A DNA stretch of 64,000 nucleotides from Eubacterium sp. (GTDB lineage Bacteria; Bacillota; Clostridia; Oscillospirales; Ruminococcaceae). The position numbers and the translations under genes were made by a program. The notes under the pieces are model-generated. The model was not told the DNA's origin. It searched no databases and saw only the letters and a list, made by a program, of their open reading frames with translations. The stretch lies in assembly GCA_022511265.1 (NCBI GenBank), contig JAFLRX010000004.1, positions 59,249 through 123,248 on the forward strand, given 5' to 3'. Of the stretch, positions 29,414 through 36,807 are shown one piece after another (positions within the stretch are counted from its first letter, which is position 1; the number at the start of each line of letters is the position of its first letter).

Positions 29414-30217
29414 ATGTCAAATTTGACCGCAACACAACGTCTGGAGATAATACGTCAGAAGGACCGCCCGACGGTAAACGACTATATCCCCGCGATATTT
29501 CACCATTTTACCGAGTTTCACGGCGATCGCCGCTTTGGCGATGACGCGGCGATACTGGCGGGCATAGCTACCCTTAACAGCGTACCTGTCACCGTTATCG
29601 CGCAGGTAAAGGGCAGAAACCTTGACGAAAACAAGAAGAGCAATTTCTCGATGCCGCACCCCGAGGGATACAGAAAGGCATTGCGTCTTGCCAAGCAGGC
29701 GGAAAAATTCCACCGCCCGGTGATATGCCTTGTTGACACCCCCGGCGCGTTCTGCGGCGTGGACGCGGAAAAGCGCGGACAGGGCGAGGCTATCGCGGAG
29801 AATATTATGGAGTTTATGACCCTCAAGACCCCGGTCATCTCGGTGGTGCTGGGCGAGGGCGGCAGCGGCGGCGCACTGGCGCTGGCTGTCTGTGACGAGC
29901 TGGCAATGCTGGAAAACGCGCTGTACTCGGTCATCTCGCCGCGCGGCTTTGCCTCGATATTATGGAAAGACCCCTCGCGCGAGAAAGAGGCGGCCGACCT
30001 GATGAAGATAACCGCCGACGACCTGATGCGCTTTGGCGTATGCGACAAGATAATCGCCGAGCCGGTAGGCGGCGCGCACTGCGACCCCAACCTTACCGCC
30101 GACAATATCTCGGAATATCTTATGGACGCGGTGGCAAGGCTGTCCGCATTGGATATAGATACGTTGCTTAACAACCGCTATCAGAAGTTCCGCAAGATAG
30201 GCGTATTCAGCGAATAA
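29414..30217 (+). CDS. accA: Acetyl-CoA carboxylase carboxyltransferase, alpha subunit
   Basis: Partner of AccD, 267 residues. Typical stretches are FHGDRRFGDDAAILAGIA, MPHPEGYRKALRLAKQAEKF, DTPGAFCGVDAEKRGQGEAI and VLGEGGSGGALALAV. It is shorter at both ends than the E. coli protein but complete for clostridia. A GGGGGG ribosome binding site precedes the ATG. It is the last gene of the long fab-acc operon; no clear terminator separates it from acpP. Confidence 0.96.
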   Translation: MSNLTATQRLEIIRQKDRPTVNDYIPAIFHHFTEFHGDRRFGDDAAILAGIATLNSVPVTVIAQVKGRNLDENKKSNFSMPHPEGYRKALRLAKQAEKFHRPVICLVDTPGAFCGVDAEKRGQGEAIAENIMEFMTLKTPVISVVLGEGGSGGALALAVCDELAMLENALYSVISPRGFASILWKDPSREKEAADLMKITADDLMRFGVCDKIIAEPVGGAHCDPNLTADNISEYLMDAVARLSALDIDTLLNNRYQKFRKIGVFSE

Positions 30218-30327
30218 CAACTTAAGATTTTGCAACATTTCGTCGAAAAAAGGAAAAATTGTATAATCTGACGAAATACGGTCAAGATTTTTATGCAATT
30301 TTTTTGGTTTTTTTGTTCCAAACGGGC

Positions 30328-30356
30328 TTGATTATTTCGCTGTAATGCCGTATAAT
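30328..30356 (+). promoter_or_regulatory. Sigma-A promoter of acpP
   Basis: TTGATT, 17 bases and TATAAT in the roughly 210-base gap after accA, giving acpP its own strong promoter. The upstream part of the gap is AT-rich; I see no other feature in it. Confidence 0.8.
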
Positions 30357-30428
30357 AATAACGAAAGATCTCAGAGTGCGTTTATACAAGCTCTATTTGA
30401 TTTTTTAAGAAACGGAGGAAAACATATA

Positions 30429-30662
30429 ATGGTATTTGAAAAGGTAAAATCCATCATCGTAGACCAGCTGGACGTTGATGAGGATAAGGTAACTCAGTCC
30501 GCTTCCATCACTGATGATCTGGGCGCTGATTCACTAGACGTTGTTGACCTGGTAATGAGCTTTGAAGAAGAATTTGATCTTGAGATCCCCGACGAGCAGG
30601 TAGCTAAGATCAAGACTGTCGGCGATATTGTAAAGTTCATCGAAGAAAACACCGACAACTAA
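30429..30662 (+). CDS. acpP: Acyl carrier protein of fatty-acid synthesis
   Basis: 77-residue acidic four-helix carrier. The phosphopantetheine serine lies in [18 protein letters not shown]. The ATG follows a GGAGG ribosome binding site; an in-frame ATG 84 bases upstream overlaps the promoter and is not credible. Its codon use (gct, gat) is less GC-rich than that of its neighbours, as expected for a very highly expressed gene. It is distinct from the second ACP at 34.7 kb. Confidence 0.97.
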   Translation: MVFEKVKSIIVDQLDVDEDKVTQSASITDDLGADSLDVVDLVMSFEEEFDLEIPDEQVAKIKTVGDIVKFIEENTDN

Positions 30663-30678
30663 TCAAGATAGTTGTAGT

Positions 30679-30712
30679 CAGCCGTATCTAAAACGGATAC
30701 GGCTGATTTTTT
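30679..30712 (+). terminator. Intrinsic terminator of acpP
   Basis: TCAGCCGTATC-TAAAACG-GATACGGCTGA followed by TTTTTT. Confidence 0.92.
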
Positions 30713-30744
30713 ACTTTCGGGCTTTCAGGAGAGTATAAAAAGAA

Positions 30745-31236
30745 TTGAAAAATGTTTGTTTTACCGGCCACCGCACACTGCGCGGCGATAACGAGTTTCA
30801 GATAAGGCGGCTGCTGGACGAAGTAGTGACCGAGCTTATCAGAAAGGGCGCGGTGAATTTTTACTGCGGCGGCGCAATGGGCTGGGACACCATCTGCGCC
30901 AACCTGATACTGTATCATAAAAAGCGGCGCGCGCCGCACATCAGGCTGCATATGATATTGCCCTGTCCGCCGGAGCAGCAGACGCTGAAGTGGCAGGACG
31001 CCGACCGTCGGCTGTACTATATGATATTGGAAAACGCCGACGACGCGGAGATAGTCAGCGACAGCTATACCGATGACTGCATGAAAAAGCGCAACGCCCG
31101 CCTTGTGGCGAACGCCGATTGCTGCGTATGCTATTATGACGGCAGCACCGTCCGCAGCGGCACGGCGCAGACGGTACGGATGGCACGGGAAAAGGGGATA
31201 GATGTGGTAAACATCTACGATATGGCGGAAGATTAA
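30745..31236 (+). CDS. SLOG-family protein, DUF1273/YpsA-like
   Basis: 163-residue Rossmann-like SLOG-fold protein resembling YpsA. It opens MKNVCFTGHRTLRGDNEFQ and has YCGGAMGWDTICANLIL, LPCPPEQQTLKW and the C-terminal YYDGSTVRSGTAQTVRMA, the family's nucleotide-pocket signatures. SLOG proteins are thought to bind nucleotide-derived ligands; the function is unproven. The TTG start is set by homology to the family N-terminus; a GGAG lies 13 bases upstream, which is long. It is bounded by terminators on both sides, so probably transcribed alone. Confidence 0.82.
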   Translation: MKNVCFTGHRTLRGDNEFQIRRLLDEVVTELIRKGAVNFYCGGAMGWDTICANLILYHKKRRAPHIRLHMILPCPPEQQTLKWQDADRRLYYMILENADDAEIVSDSYTDDCMKKRNARLVANADCCVCYYDGSTVRSGTAQTVRMAREKGIDVVNIYDMAED

Positions 31237-31239
31237 CAA

Positions 31240-31267
31240 CGGCTGTTGCTTTGCAACAGCCATTGTT
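31240..31267 (+). terminator. Probable terminator after the SLOG gene
   Basis: AACAACGGCTGTTGC-TTT-GCAACAGCC-ATTGTT: a strong stem but a weak T-tract. It is followed by a GTGAATAGTGAATAG repeat. Confidence 0.6.
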
Positions 31268-31342
31268 AGTGAATAGTGAATAGTTGTGGTGTTCAAAACG
31301 GATTTTTGATAATGTAATAAACCTGACAATAAACAAAAACAA

Positions 31343-31366
31343 GGCTGTCGCATACACGACAGCCTT
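31343..31366 (-). terminator. Intrinsic terminator of the first surface-protein gene
   Basis: Read leftward: AAGGCTGTCG-TGTATG-CGACAGCCTT followed by GTTTTTGTTT. Confidence 0.8.
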
Positions 31367-31398
31367 AATTTTACTTGTTTTCAGAGTCAGTAATTAAA

Positions 31399-32100
31399 TT
31401 ACTTGCTCTTCTTAGCAACTACTGCTGCGCCTGCTGCAAGAACTGCAACTGCTGCTGCAACTGCGATACCCTCAGCACCGGTGTTGGTGTTGGGCTTTTC
31501 AGTCTCAGTAGGCTCTTCAGTGGGTTCAGTGGTGTCACCGGTAGTAGGCTCTTCGGTAGGCTCCTCAGTGGGCTCCTCAGTAGGCTCTTCGGTGGGCTCT
31601 TCTGCTGCTTCGCCGCCAACGGTTGCAAGAACATTGCCGTCTGCGTCAACAAATTCGATAAGCTCTACGGTGTAATCTGCACCCCAGTTCTGGAAAGCAA
31701 CGCAAGCGTAGGTGTCGGTATCAGCAAAAGGCTTGCTGTTTTCAAAGTTTACCTTAACGCCGTTTTCAACGAGAACAGCGCCGTCGTCACCGGTGCTGGA
31801 CCAGTTGGTCTGGTTCCAACCTGCAGTTTCGGACTGGAATACTACAGAGCCGCCTGCCCATACATCTTCGCCGTCTTCCCAAGAAATAACTACGTTTACG
31901 GAAGCGATGTCGATAAAGTTAACGTCTGCGACAACCTTGTCGTCGTTGCCTAATACGAATACCTGCATATTTCCGTTTGCATCAATGTTGATGTAGTCTC
32001 CTTCAAAAGCAGGGGTGATGGTTGCTGCGCTTGCAGCTACTGCCAGTGCGCTTGCTGCAACTGTTGCTGCTGCAAAAGCTGCGATCTTCTTCATGTTCAT
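31399..32100 (-). CDS. Secreted, wall-anchored repeat protein (paralogue 1)
   Basis: 233 residues that I cannot assign functionally. A signal peptide (MNMKKIAAFAAATVAASALAVAASA) precedes a beta-rich domain of about 130 residues (NMQVFVLGNDDKVVADVNF... VELIEFVDADGNVL) that looks like a carbohydrate-binding or similar sandwich. Then come EEPT repeats at about 162-195 and the tail KPNTNTGAEGIAVAAAVAV with a hydrophobic segment and KKSK. That tail resembles a sortase signal with NTNTG in place of LPxTG. The GGAGG site sets the start. The tail is shared almost exactly with the next gene. Confidence 0.75.
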   Translation of the reverse strand: MNMKKIAAFAAATVAASALAVAASAATITPAFEGDYINIDANGNMQVFVLGNDDKVVADVNFIDIASVNVVISWEDGEDVWAGGSVVFQSETAGWNQTNWSSTGDDGAVLVENGVKVNFENSKPFADTDTYACVAFQNWGADYTVELIEFVDADGNVLATVGGEAAEEPTEEPTEEPTEEPTEEPTTGDTTEPTEEPTETEKPNTNTGAEGIAVAAAVAVLAAGAAVVAKKSK

Positions 32101-32150
32101 TGGTTTTGTCCTCCATAAAAATTTTATCGGTACATACCGATTTCATTATT

Positions 32151-32179
32151 AGTATACCATCCAAAACAATAAAATTCAA
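32151..32179 (-). promoter_or_regulatory. Promoter of surface-protein gene 1
   Basis: Read leftward: TTGAAT, 17 bases, TATACT, then AATA. The -10 and following bases match those of the neighbouring paralogue's promoter. Confidence 0.7.
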
Positions 32180-32238
32180 TATAAAATATTGCCAAAAAAG
32201 AGTGGATTTACCACAGCGTTTTGTACAAAATAGCACAT

Positions 32239-32269
32239 AAAGCCCGTCCTCAAAAGAGAACGGGCTTTG
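32239..32269 (-). terminator. Intrinsic terminator of surface-protein gene 2
   Basis: AAAGCCCGTTCTC-TTTT-GAGGACGGGCTTTA read leftward, between the two surface-protein genes, so each has its own transcript. Confidence 0.75.
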
Positions 32270-32303
32270 TTACGTTAATTATTAAGAGCTTAATCTTGAT
32301 AGA

Positions 32304-33143
32304 TTACTTTCTCTTCTTGGAAACTACTGCTGCGCCTGCTGCGAGAACTGCAACTGCTGCTGCAACTGCAATACCTTCAGCACCGGTGTTGGTGTTGGGC
32401 TTGCTGCTGTCGCCGGTAGTAGGCTCTTCGGTAGGCTCTTCGGTAGGCTCCTCAGTGGGCTCTTCGGTAGGCTCTTCAGTAGGCTCTTCAGTAGCGCCTG
32501 CAAACTTGTTGTAGGTTACATTGCCGAGACCGTCAAATTCGATAAGGGTGTTGCCGTCCTTGTCAAGAACTTCGCACTTCTCCATCTGCCAGTTGCACAT
32601 GGAGCTCCACTGCTGTAAGCAGATCTGATAGCAGCCAACTTCGCTGATGCCTTCTTCTACGAAGGGGTTAGCAAAGCCGTTAGCCTCTACCTGATAAGTG
32701 TAGTTGCCGAGAGTCTTAACAGTAGTACCCTGACCTTCGTCCATGGTCTCAATACCTAATTCCTCGTCAATAACGCCCCACCACTGTACGCTGGGCCAGT
32801 TGTAGTCGCCACCGTCACCAAGGTCGCCACCGTTGGTAGAAAGAACTACGCCGCCGCCGATGCTGCCATCCCATAATGCACGGAAATCGTCATCAACTAC
32901 GGAGAAGGTAAATCTTGCACCTGTGATCTGAGAAAGATCTACACCGTAATCGGTTGCAGGCTTGTTCTCTGCCTCATTACCTACATTGTAAACCTGTACC
33001 AGCCAGTTGCCGGTAGAGATGTCCAGACCGGGAGCAGCCTGATCCTTAACGCTTACGTCCCAGTCAGCGCTTGCGCCGAGAGCAAGTGCGCTAACAACGG
33101 TAGCAGAAGCAACAAGACCGGCCATAATCTTTTTAAGCTTCAT
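32304..33143 (-). CDS. Secreted, wall-anchored repeat protein (paralogue 2)
   Basis: 279 residues, unassigned. A signal peptide (MKLKKIMAGLVASATVVSALALGASA) precedes a beta-rich domain of about 190 residues with many Trp/Gly (LDISTGNWLVQVYN, WPSVQWWGVIDEE, EKCEVLDKDGNTLIEFD). EEPT repeats at about 217-241 follow, then a tail KPNTNTGAEGIAVAAAVAV... KKRK nearly identical to that of the downstream paralogue. Both domains end with a similar EVLDKDGNTL/EFVDADGNVL strand, indicating common descent. It is likely displayed on the cell wall; binding of glycans is only an inference. Confidence 0.75.
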   Translation of the reverse strand: MKLKKIMAGLVASATVVSALALGASADWDVSVKDQAAPGLDISTGNWLVQVYNVGNEAENKPATDYGVDLSQITGARFTFSVVDDDFRALWDGSIGGGVVLSTNGGDLGDGGDYNWPSVQWWGVIDEELGIETMDEGQGTTVKTLGNYTYQVEANGFANPFVEEGISEVGCYQICLQQWSSMCNWQMEKCEVLDKDGNTLIEFDGLGNVTYNKFAGATEEPTEEPTEEPTEEPTEEPTEEPTTGDSSKPNTNTGAEGIAVAAAVAVLAAGAAVVSKKRK

Positions 33144-33206
33144 TGTTTTTATCCTCCAATAAAATTTTAATTTTGCCGGCGGTTAGACACACCGACTTAC
33201 TATATT

Positions 33207-33235
33207 AGTATAACATTCTTCGCTGATAAAAACAA
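33207..33235 (-). promoter_or_regulatory. Promoter of surface-protein gene 2
   Basis: Read leftward: TTGTTT, 17 bases, TATACT, then AATA, as in the promoter of paralogue 1. Confidence 0.65.
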
Positions 33236-33327
33236 TTATCATTTTGAACAAAAAAGAGAGTTGTTATTTAGTGTGTTTGTTAATTTTACACTACATTACG
33301 CAAAATAAATATCAAATGTAGCCACGG

Positions 33328-33356
33328 TTGACAATATTATTCCTCAGGGGTATAAT
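33328..33356 (+). promoter_or_regulatory. Consensus sigma-A promoter of the MBL-fold gene
   Basis: TTGACA, 17 bases, TATAAT, about 35 bases upstream of the start codon. Confidence 0.88.
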
Positions 33357-33390
33357 GTTCATAATATGATAAAATGAAAAGAGGGATTTT

Positions 33391-34023
33391 ATGGAACATA
33401 TAAAAAGGATAGAATGCGGACACGTAAACTGCTATATGGTCTACAACGACAACGCGGCGGTGCTGATAGACACGGCAGAGCCGCCGTACGGCGATATGCT
33501 TGTCAAAGAATGTGAGCAATACCCCGTAAAGCTGATACTTATCACCCACGCCCATAAGGACCACACCGGCAACGCCGCCCTGCTGGCGGAAAGGCTGGGC
33601 GTCCCGATAGCCATGGGCAAAGCCGACGCCAATCTGCTGACCGACCCGCAGTGCCAGCCTATGTCCGCCTATAACATGATAGGCGAAAATATGCTGACGC
33701 ATATAAAGCAAAACGCGGGTAAAGACACCACGCAGCCGTTTGCGCCGTCAGTGTTTGTACAGGACAACGACACGCTGGAGCAATACGGGATAAACGCGAA
33801 GATAATCGCCCTGCCGGGGCACACCGACGGCTCGGTAGGATTAGACACAGGCGACGCGGTCATTGTCGGCGACGCGCTGTTCAACATAGGCACGCCCACC
33901 CTGCCGGTAATATATCACAATAAGGACGCAATGAAAAAGAGTGCTGAAAAAATCAGCGCCCTCGGTCAGCGTACGGTATATTTCGGCCACGGTGTACCGG
34001 TAGAAAACCGCGAGTGGGAATAA
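33391..34023 (+). CDS. Metallo-beta-lactamase-fold hydrolase
   Basis: 210-residue cytoplasmic MBL-fold protein. The dinuclear zinc motif HxHxDH is seen as LITHAHKDHTGN, with further ligands in LPGHTDGSVGLD, VIVGDALF and the final YFGHGVPVEN. Size and layout fit the glyoxalase II-like/small hydrolase group rather than a beta-lactamase. AGAGGGATTTT precedes the ATG. The substrate is unknown. Confidence 0.9.
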   Translation: MEHIKRIECGHVNCYMVYNDNAAVLIDTAEPPYGDMLVKECEQYPVKLILITHAHKDHTGNAALLAERLGVPIAMGKADANLLTDPQCQPMSAYNMIGENMLTHIKQNAGKDTTQPFAPSVFVQDNDTLEQYGINAKIIALPGHTDGSVGLDTGDAVIVGDALFNIGTPTLPVIYHNKDAMKKSAEKISALGQRTVYFGHGVPVENREWE

Positions 34024-34069
34024 GGTCACGGTCATAGATGTCTTTGTTAAAATATTTTAAGGTGATTTT

Positions 34070-34635
34070 ATGCAAAAATACATATAGTCTTTGATGTAGA
34101 GACACCCAACCGCTATAGCGAACGAATGAGCGCAATAGGGGTCACCGTTGTTGAAAACAACAAAATAACCGATGAGTTTTACTCGCTGGTAAATCCCGAA
34201 CAGCCGTTTGATTATTTCAATATCCGTCTTACAGGTATAACCCCGCAGGCGGCGGCTGACGCGCCTACCTTCGGCGAGCTGTGGGAAAGCAAACTGTCCG
34301 CGCTGATGTCGGGCGGTATACTGGTCGCGCACAACGCCCCGTTTGACATGAGCGTGCTGGCAAAATGTCTGAAAGCATACGGACAGCAATATGTGCGGCA
34401 CCGCAATTATATGTGTACCTGCCAGATAGGCCGCCGCGTGCTGCGCGACCTGCCTGACCACAAGCTGAATACCATGTGCGAATATCTTAACATCGATCTT
34501 GACCACCACAACGCCGCCAGCGACAGCCGCGCTTGCGCCGGGCTGCTGCTGCACTATATGTCGCTCGGAACTGACCTGAGCAGGTTTTTGAAAAAGTATG
34601 ATATGTATGAGGTACGGACGGCAACACATAAATAA
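34070..34635 (+). CDS. DnaQ-type 3'-5' exonuclease with apparent frameshift at codon 2-3
   Basis: DEDDh exonuclease of about 188 residues. Motif I (IVFDVETPNR) is encoded before the first in-frame ATG at 34126, so starting there would lose the catalytic Asp and Glu. A good ribosome binding site (TTAAGGTGATTTT) leads to ATGCAAAAA at 34070, but that frame stops at once (MQKYI then TAG). One extra A in the A5 run (34074-34078) would join it to the motif I frame. Motif II (HNAPFDMSVL) and motif III (HHNAASDSRACAG) are intact. It could be a real frameshift, RNA polymerase slippage or a sequencing error. Confidence 0.8.
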
Positions 34636-34694
34636 AATTCTACCGCGAAAGCGAGACATCTTACTTTTTCACTGTTCGCTATTACTTATTACTT

Positions 34695-34728
34695 CAAAAA
34701 ATCCGCCCCCTGCGGGGCGGATTTTTTA
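34695..34728. terminator. Bidirectional intrinsic terminator
   Basis: AAAATCCGCCCC-CTG-CGGGGCGGATTTTTT, with T/A runs on both sides, between the convergent exonuclease and ACP genes. Confidence 0.92.
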
Positions 34729-34965
34729 TGCTCTTGCCTTTATTATTTCGACCATTTCCCCGACGTTTTTCATCGAGGATACCTCGCCCATCTTAAAGCG
34801 GATACCGAACTCGTCCTCCACCGCACTGATAAGCGTGATGTGTGACAGGCTGTCCCAGTCGTCTATGTCGTCGGCGGTGGTGCCTTCTTCCACCTCTAAC
34901 TCGTCATCGTCAAAAACGTCTCTGAACACCTCGTTCAGCCGCTCGTATATTTCCTGTTCTTCCAT
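34726..34965 (-). CDS. Dedicated acyl carrier protein next to FkbH
   Basis: 79-residue acidic carrier protein with the phosphopantetheine attachment site DDWDSLSHITLI (Ser39), of the DltC/secondary-metabolism type rather than AcpP. The ATG lies one base after the stop of the FkbH gene, with AAAGGAAC upstream, so translation is coupled. The likely role is to carry the acyl or glyceryl group that FkbH loads. It is the last gene of the DHHW-DHHW-FkbH-ACP operon and is followed by a strong terminator. Confidence 0.92.
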   Translation of the reverse strand: MEEQEIYERLNEVFRDVFDDDELEVEEGTTADDIDDWDSLSHITLISAVEDEFGIRFKMGEVSSMKNVGEMVEIIKARA

Positions 34966-34966
34966 G

Positions 34967-36751
34967 TCATTCGTTCCTTTCTGTTTTGATGTGGGTGCTG
35001 CGCCTTGCGTAACCGTCAAGCGTCAGCCGCCAGTCGGTGTTGCCCGCGTCGTCGCAGCTTATTTGTTCAAAGCCGAAGCTTTGATAAAGATCCTTTACCA
35101 TGCGGTTTTTCGGGGTGGGGTAATAGTGCCCGATTATCTCTTTCAGCCCGCGTGCCTGTGCGCGCGCGCACAGCTCGTCAAGCATTGCCAGCTCCATCTC
35201 CCGCTTTAACACGCGGCAGGACATCAGCCATAATATCACATCCAGCCTGTCGCCGTCGACCTTTCCTATCACCACCGACACGATGCCGTTATCGCCGAAT
35301 TTATCGGTCAGGCTGCCGTACAGCCTGATGTAAGAATCATCGCCGAACACCGCCTGCATCTCGTCCTCGGTAAAGCGGCGGGTGGTCAGGTTGAACTGGT
35401 TGCTCTTGTTGGTCAGCTGGGTTATCCTCGGAATATATATCGGCAGAAAATCGTCTATCACCGCCGTCATCTCAAGGCTGTCCAGATACTCGCCGTAGTC
35501 GGCAAATTTGGACTGCTGCGCCGCGCGGGCGGCGTTCTGTTTGTACATCTCGTTGCGCTTTAGGTCGTCGCCGGAAAAGGCGGTTATCTCGAAAAAGCGC
35601 GAGCGGTCGAGGTTCTTTATATACCGCTCCGGCTCGCCGATATCAGGCACCGCAACTGCGGGCAGCTGCGCCGCCACTATCGCTCGCTCGGCAGGGTTAT
35701 CGTCCACAAACACCAGCGCGTCCTCGCCGATGTTCAGCCCTGCCGCAATGTCGGCGATGTTTCTGTCCTTGTTTTCCCAGTTGGCTTTTATTATGATAAA
35801 ATCGTCGGGCTTCAGGCTGCCGGACGGGTGGTTAAGTCCCGCCAGGGCGTTTTCCTCATCGTTTTTCGAGCAGACGGTCAGCATTACGCCGCTGTCGCGT
35901 ACCAGCCCCAGATACTTCTGAAACTCGCTGTACACCTGACCCATGTGGGTCTCCTGTCCTATCTCGATGCCCTCTACGCCGTCGTCGCCGACAACACCGC
36001 CCCACAGCGTGTTGTCAAGGTCTAATACCAGCGACTTTTTGTTTTTGCCGAAAACCGACTTTATAATTGCCGCTACATTAAAAGAGAAGTCCGGTATCGC
36101 GGGTACGCACATAGCATACTTATACATATGCCAGTAGGACGGATCGCTCCACTCGTCCAAGCCCCAGCACGCGCTGAGATAGTTTATATCGTTGATGTAA
36201 AAGCCGTCATTTTCGGCGGCATAAGCCGCGAACGCGGTGTTCAGGCGATTGACGAAATTCACCCTGCCGCGGTGGTCGTACGCGTCACGGTTGCCCATTA
36301 TGCGGAAATACGGCAGCTCGAAATTATTCTGTATTATCGGGCATTTATATTTGCTCTTTATCGCGCTCCACGCGGCGGAGAACTTTTCCAGCTCGGCGTT
36401 AAGCAACGCGTCGGCTGCCGCCTTGTCCGCACCTATACTCGGAAACTCGGTGATATTGCGGGAGGAGGTGTGGATAAAGACAATATCGGGGTTGAATTCT
36501 TCCAGCTCGGGGTTGTCAAACACCGCGTCCTGCCACCAGCGGTTATATTCCGACAGATAAAAGGTCGGCTGTATGCCGCTGTCCAGCAGGAATAATTCCA
36601 GCATGTCTACTATCTCGTTGGCGGTAGAGCCGCCCAGCACCGCTATTTTCTTGGCGATGCGCGGTCTGCCGTCCGCAAGCAGTGCGCGCCGCAGCGAGCG
36701 CTTTTTCTTTAATATATACCCCGCGTCGAAGGGATATTCTAATTCTTTCAC
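34967..36751 (-). CDS. FkbH-like HAD-IIIC enzyme (glyceryl-ACP-forming type)
   Basis: 594 residues. An N-terminal SGNH-like region (IAVLGGSTANEIVDML, about 37-220) precedes a HAD-IIIC domain with LVLDLDNTLWGG (Asp244, Asp246) and VFVDDNPAER (Asp350, Asp351), then a GNAT-like C-terminus with the family stretch TQLTNKSNQFNLTTRRF. Characterised FkbH proteins take 1,3-bisphosphoglycerate, remove phosphate and load the glyceryl unit on an ACP. A GTG start is set by AAGGGGGATACCC. The adjacent ACP and DHHW lipoproteins suggest envelope modification rather than polyketide synthesis; no PKS gene is nearby. Confidence 0.92.
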   Translation of the reverse strand: MKELEYPFDAGYILKKKRSLRRALLADGRPRIAKKIAVLGGSTANEIVDMLELFLLDSGIQPTFYLSEYNRWWQDAVFDNPELEEFNPDIVFIHTSSRNITEFPSIGADKAAADALLNAELEKFSAAWSAIKSKYKCPIIQNNFELPYFRIMGNRDAYDHRGRVNFVNRLNTAFAAYAAENDGFYINDINYLSACWGLDEWSDPSYWHMYKYAMCVPAIPDFSFNVAAIIKSVFGKNKKSLVLDLDNTLWGGVVGDDGVEGIEIGQETHMGQVYSEFQKYLGLVRDSGVMLTVCSKNDEENALAGLNHPSGSLKPDDFIIIKANWENKDRNIADIAAGLNIGEDALVFVDDNPAERAIVAAQLPAVAVPDIGEPERYIKNLDRSRFFEITAFSGDDLKRNEMYKQNAARAAQQSKFADYGEYLDSLEMTAVIDDFLPIYIPRITQLTNKSNQFNLTTRRFTEDEMQAVFGDDSYIRLYGSLTDKFGDNGIVSVVIGKVDGDRLDVILWLMSCRVLKREMELAMLDELCARAQARGLKEIIGHYYPTPKNRMVKDLYQSFGFEQISCDDAGNTDWRLTLDGYARRSTHIKTERNE

Positions 36752-36807
36752 GGGTATCCCCCTTGCTAAGTAGAAATCTTTTACAATTCGGAATTATGAA
36801 TTCCGCA

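Noticed and set aside
30300..30325. TTTGG...CCAAA repeat upstream of acpP as a shared operator with the fabH site
   Set aside because: Half-site spacing differs from the fabH site and most of the segment is a T-run, so similarity may be chance.
31540..31605. Regularly spaced short repeats that could suggest a CRISPR array
   Set aside because: The units are contiguous 12-base codon repeats for Glu-Glu-Pro-Thr with no spacers.
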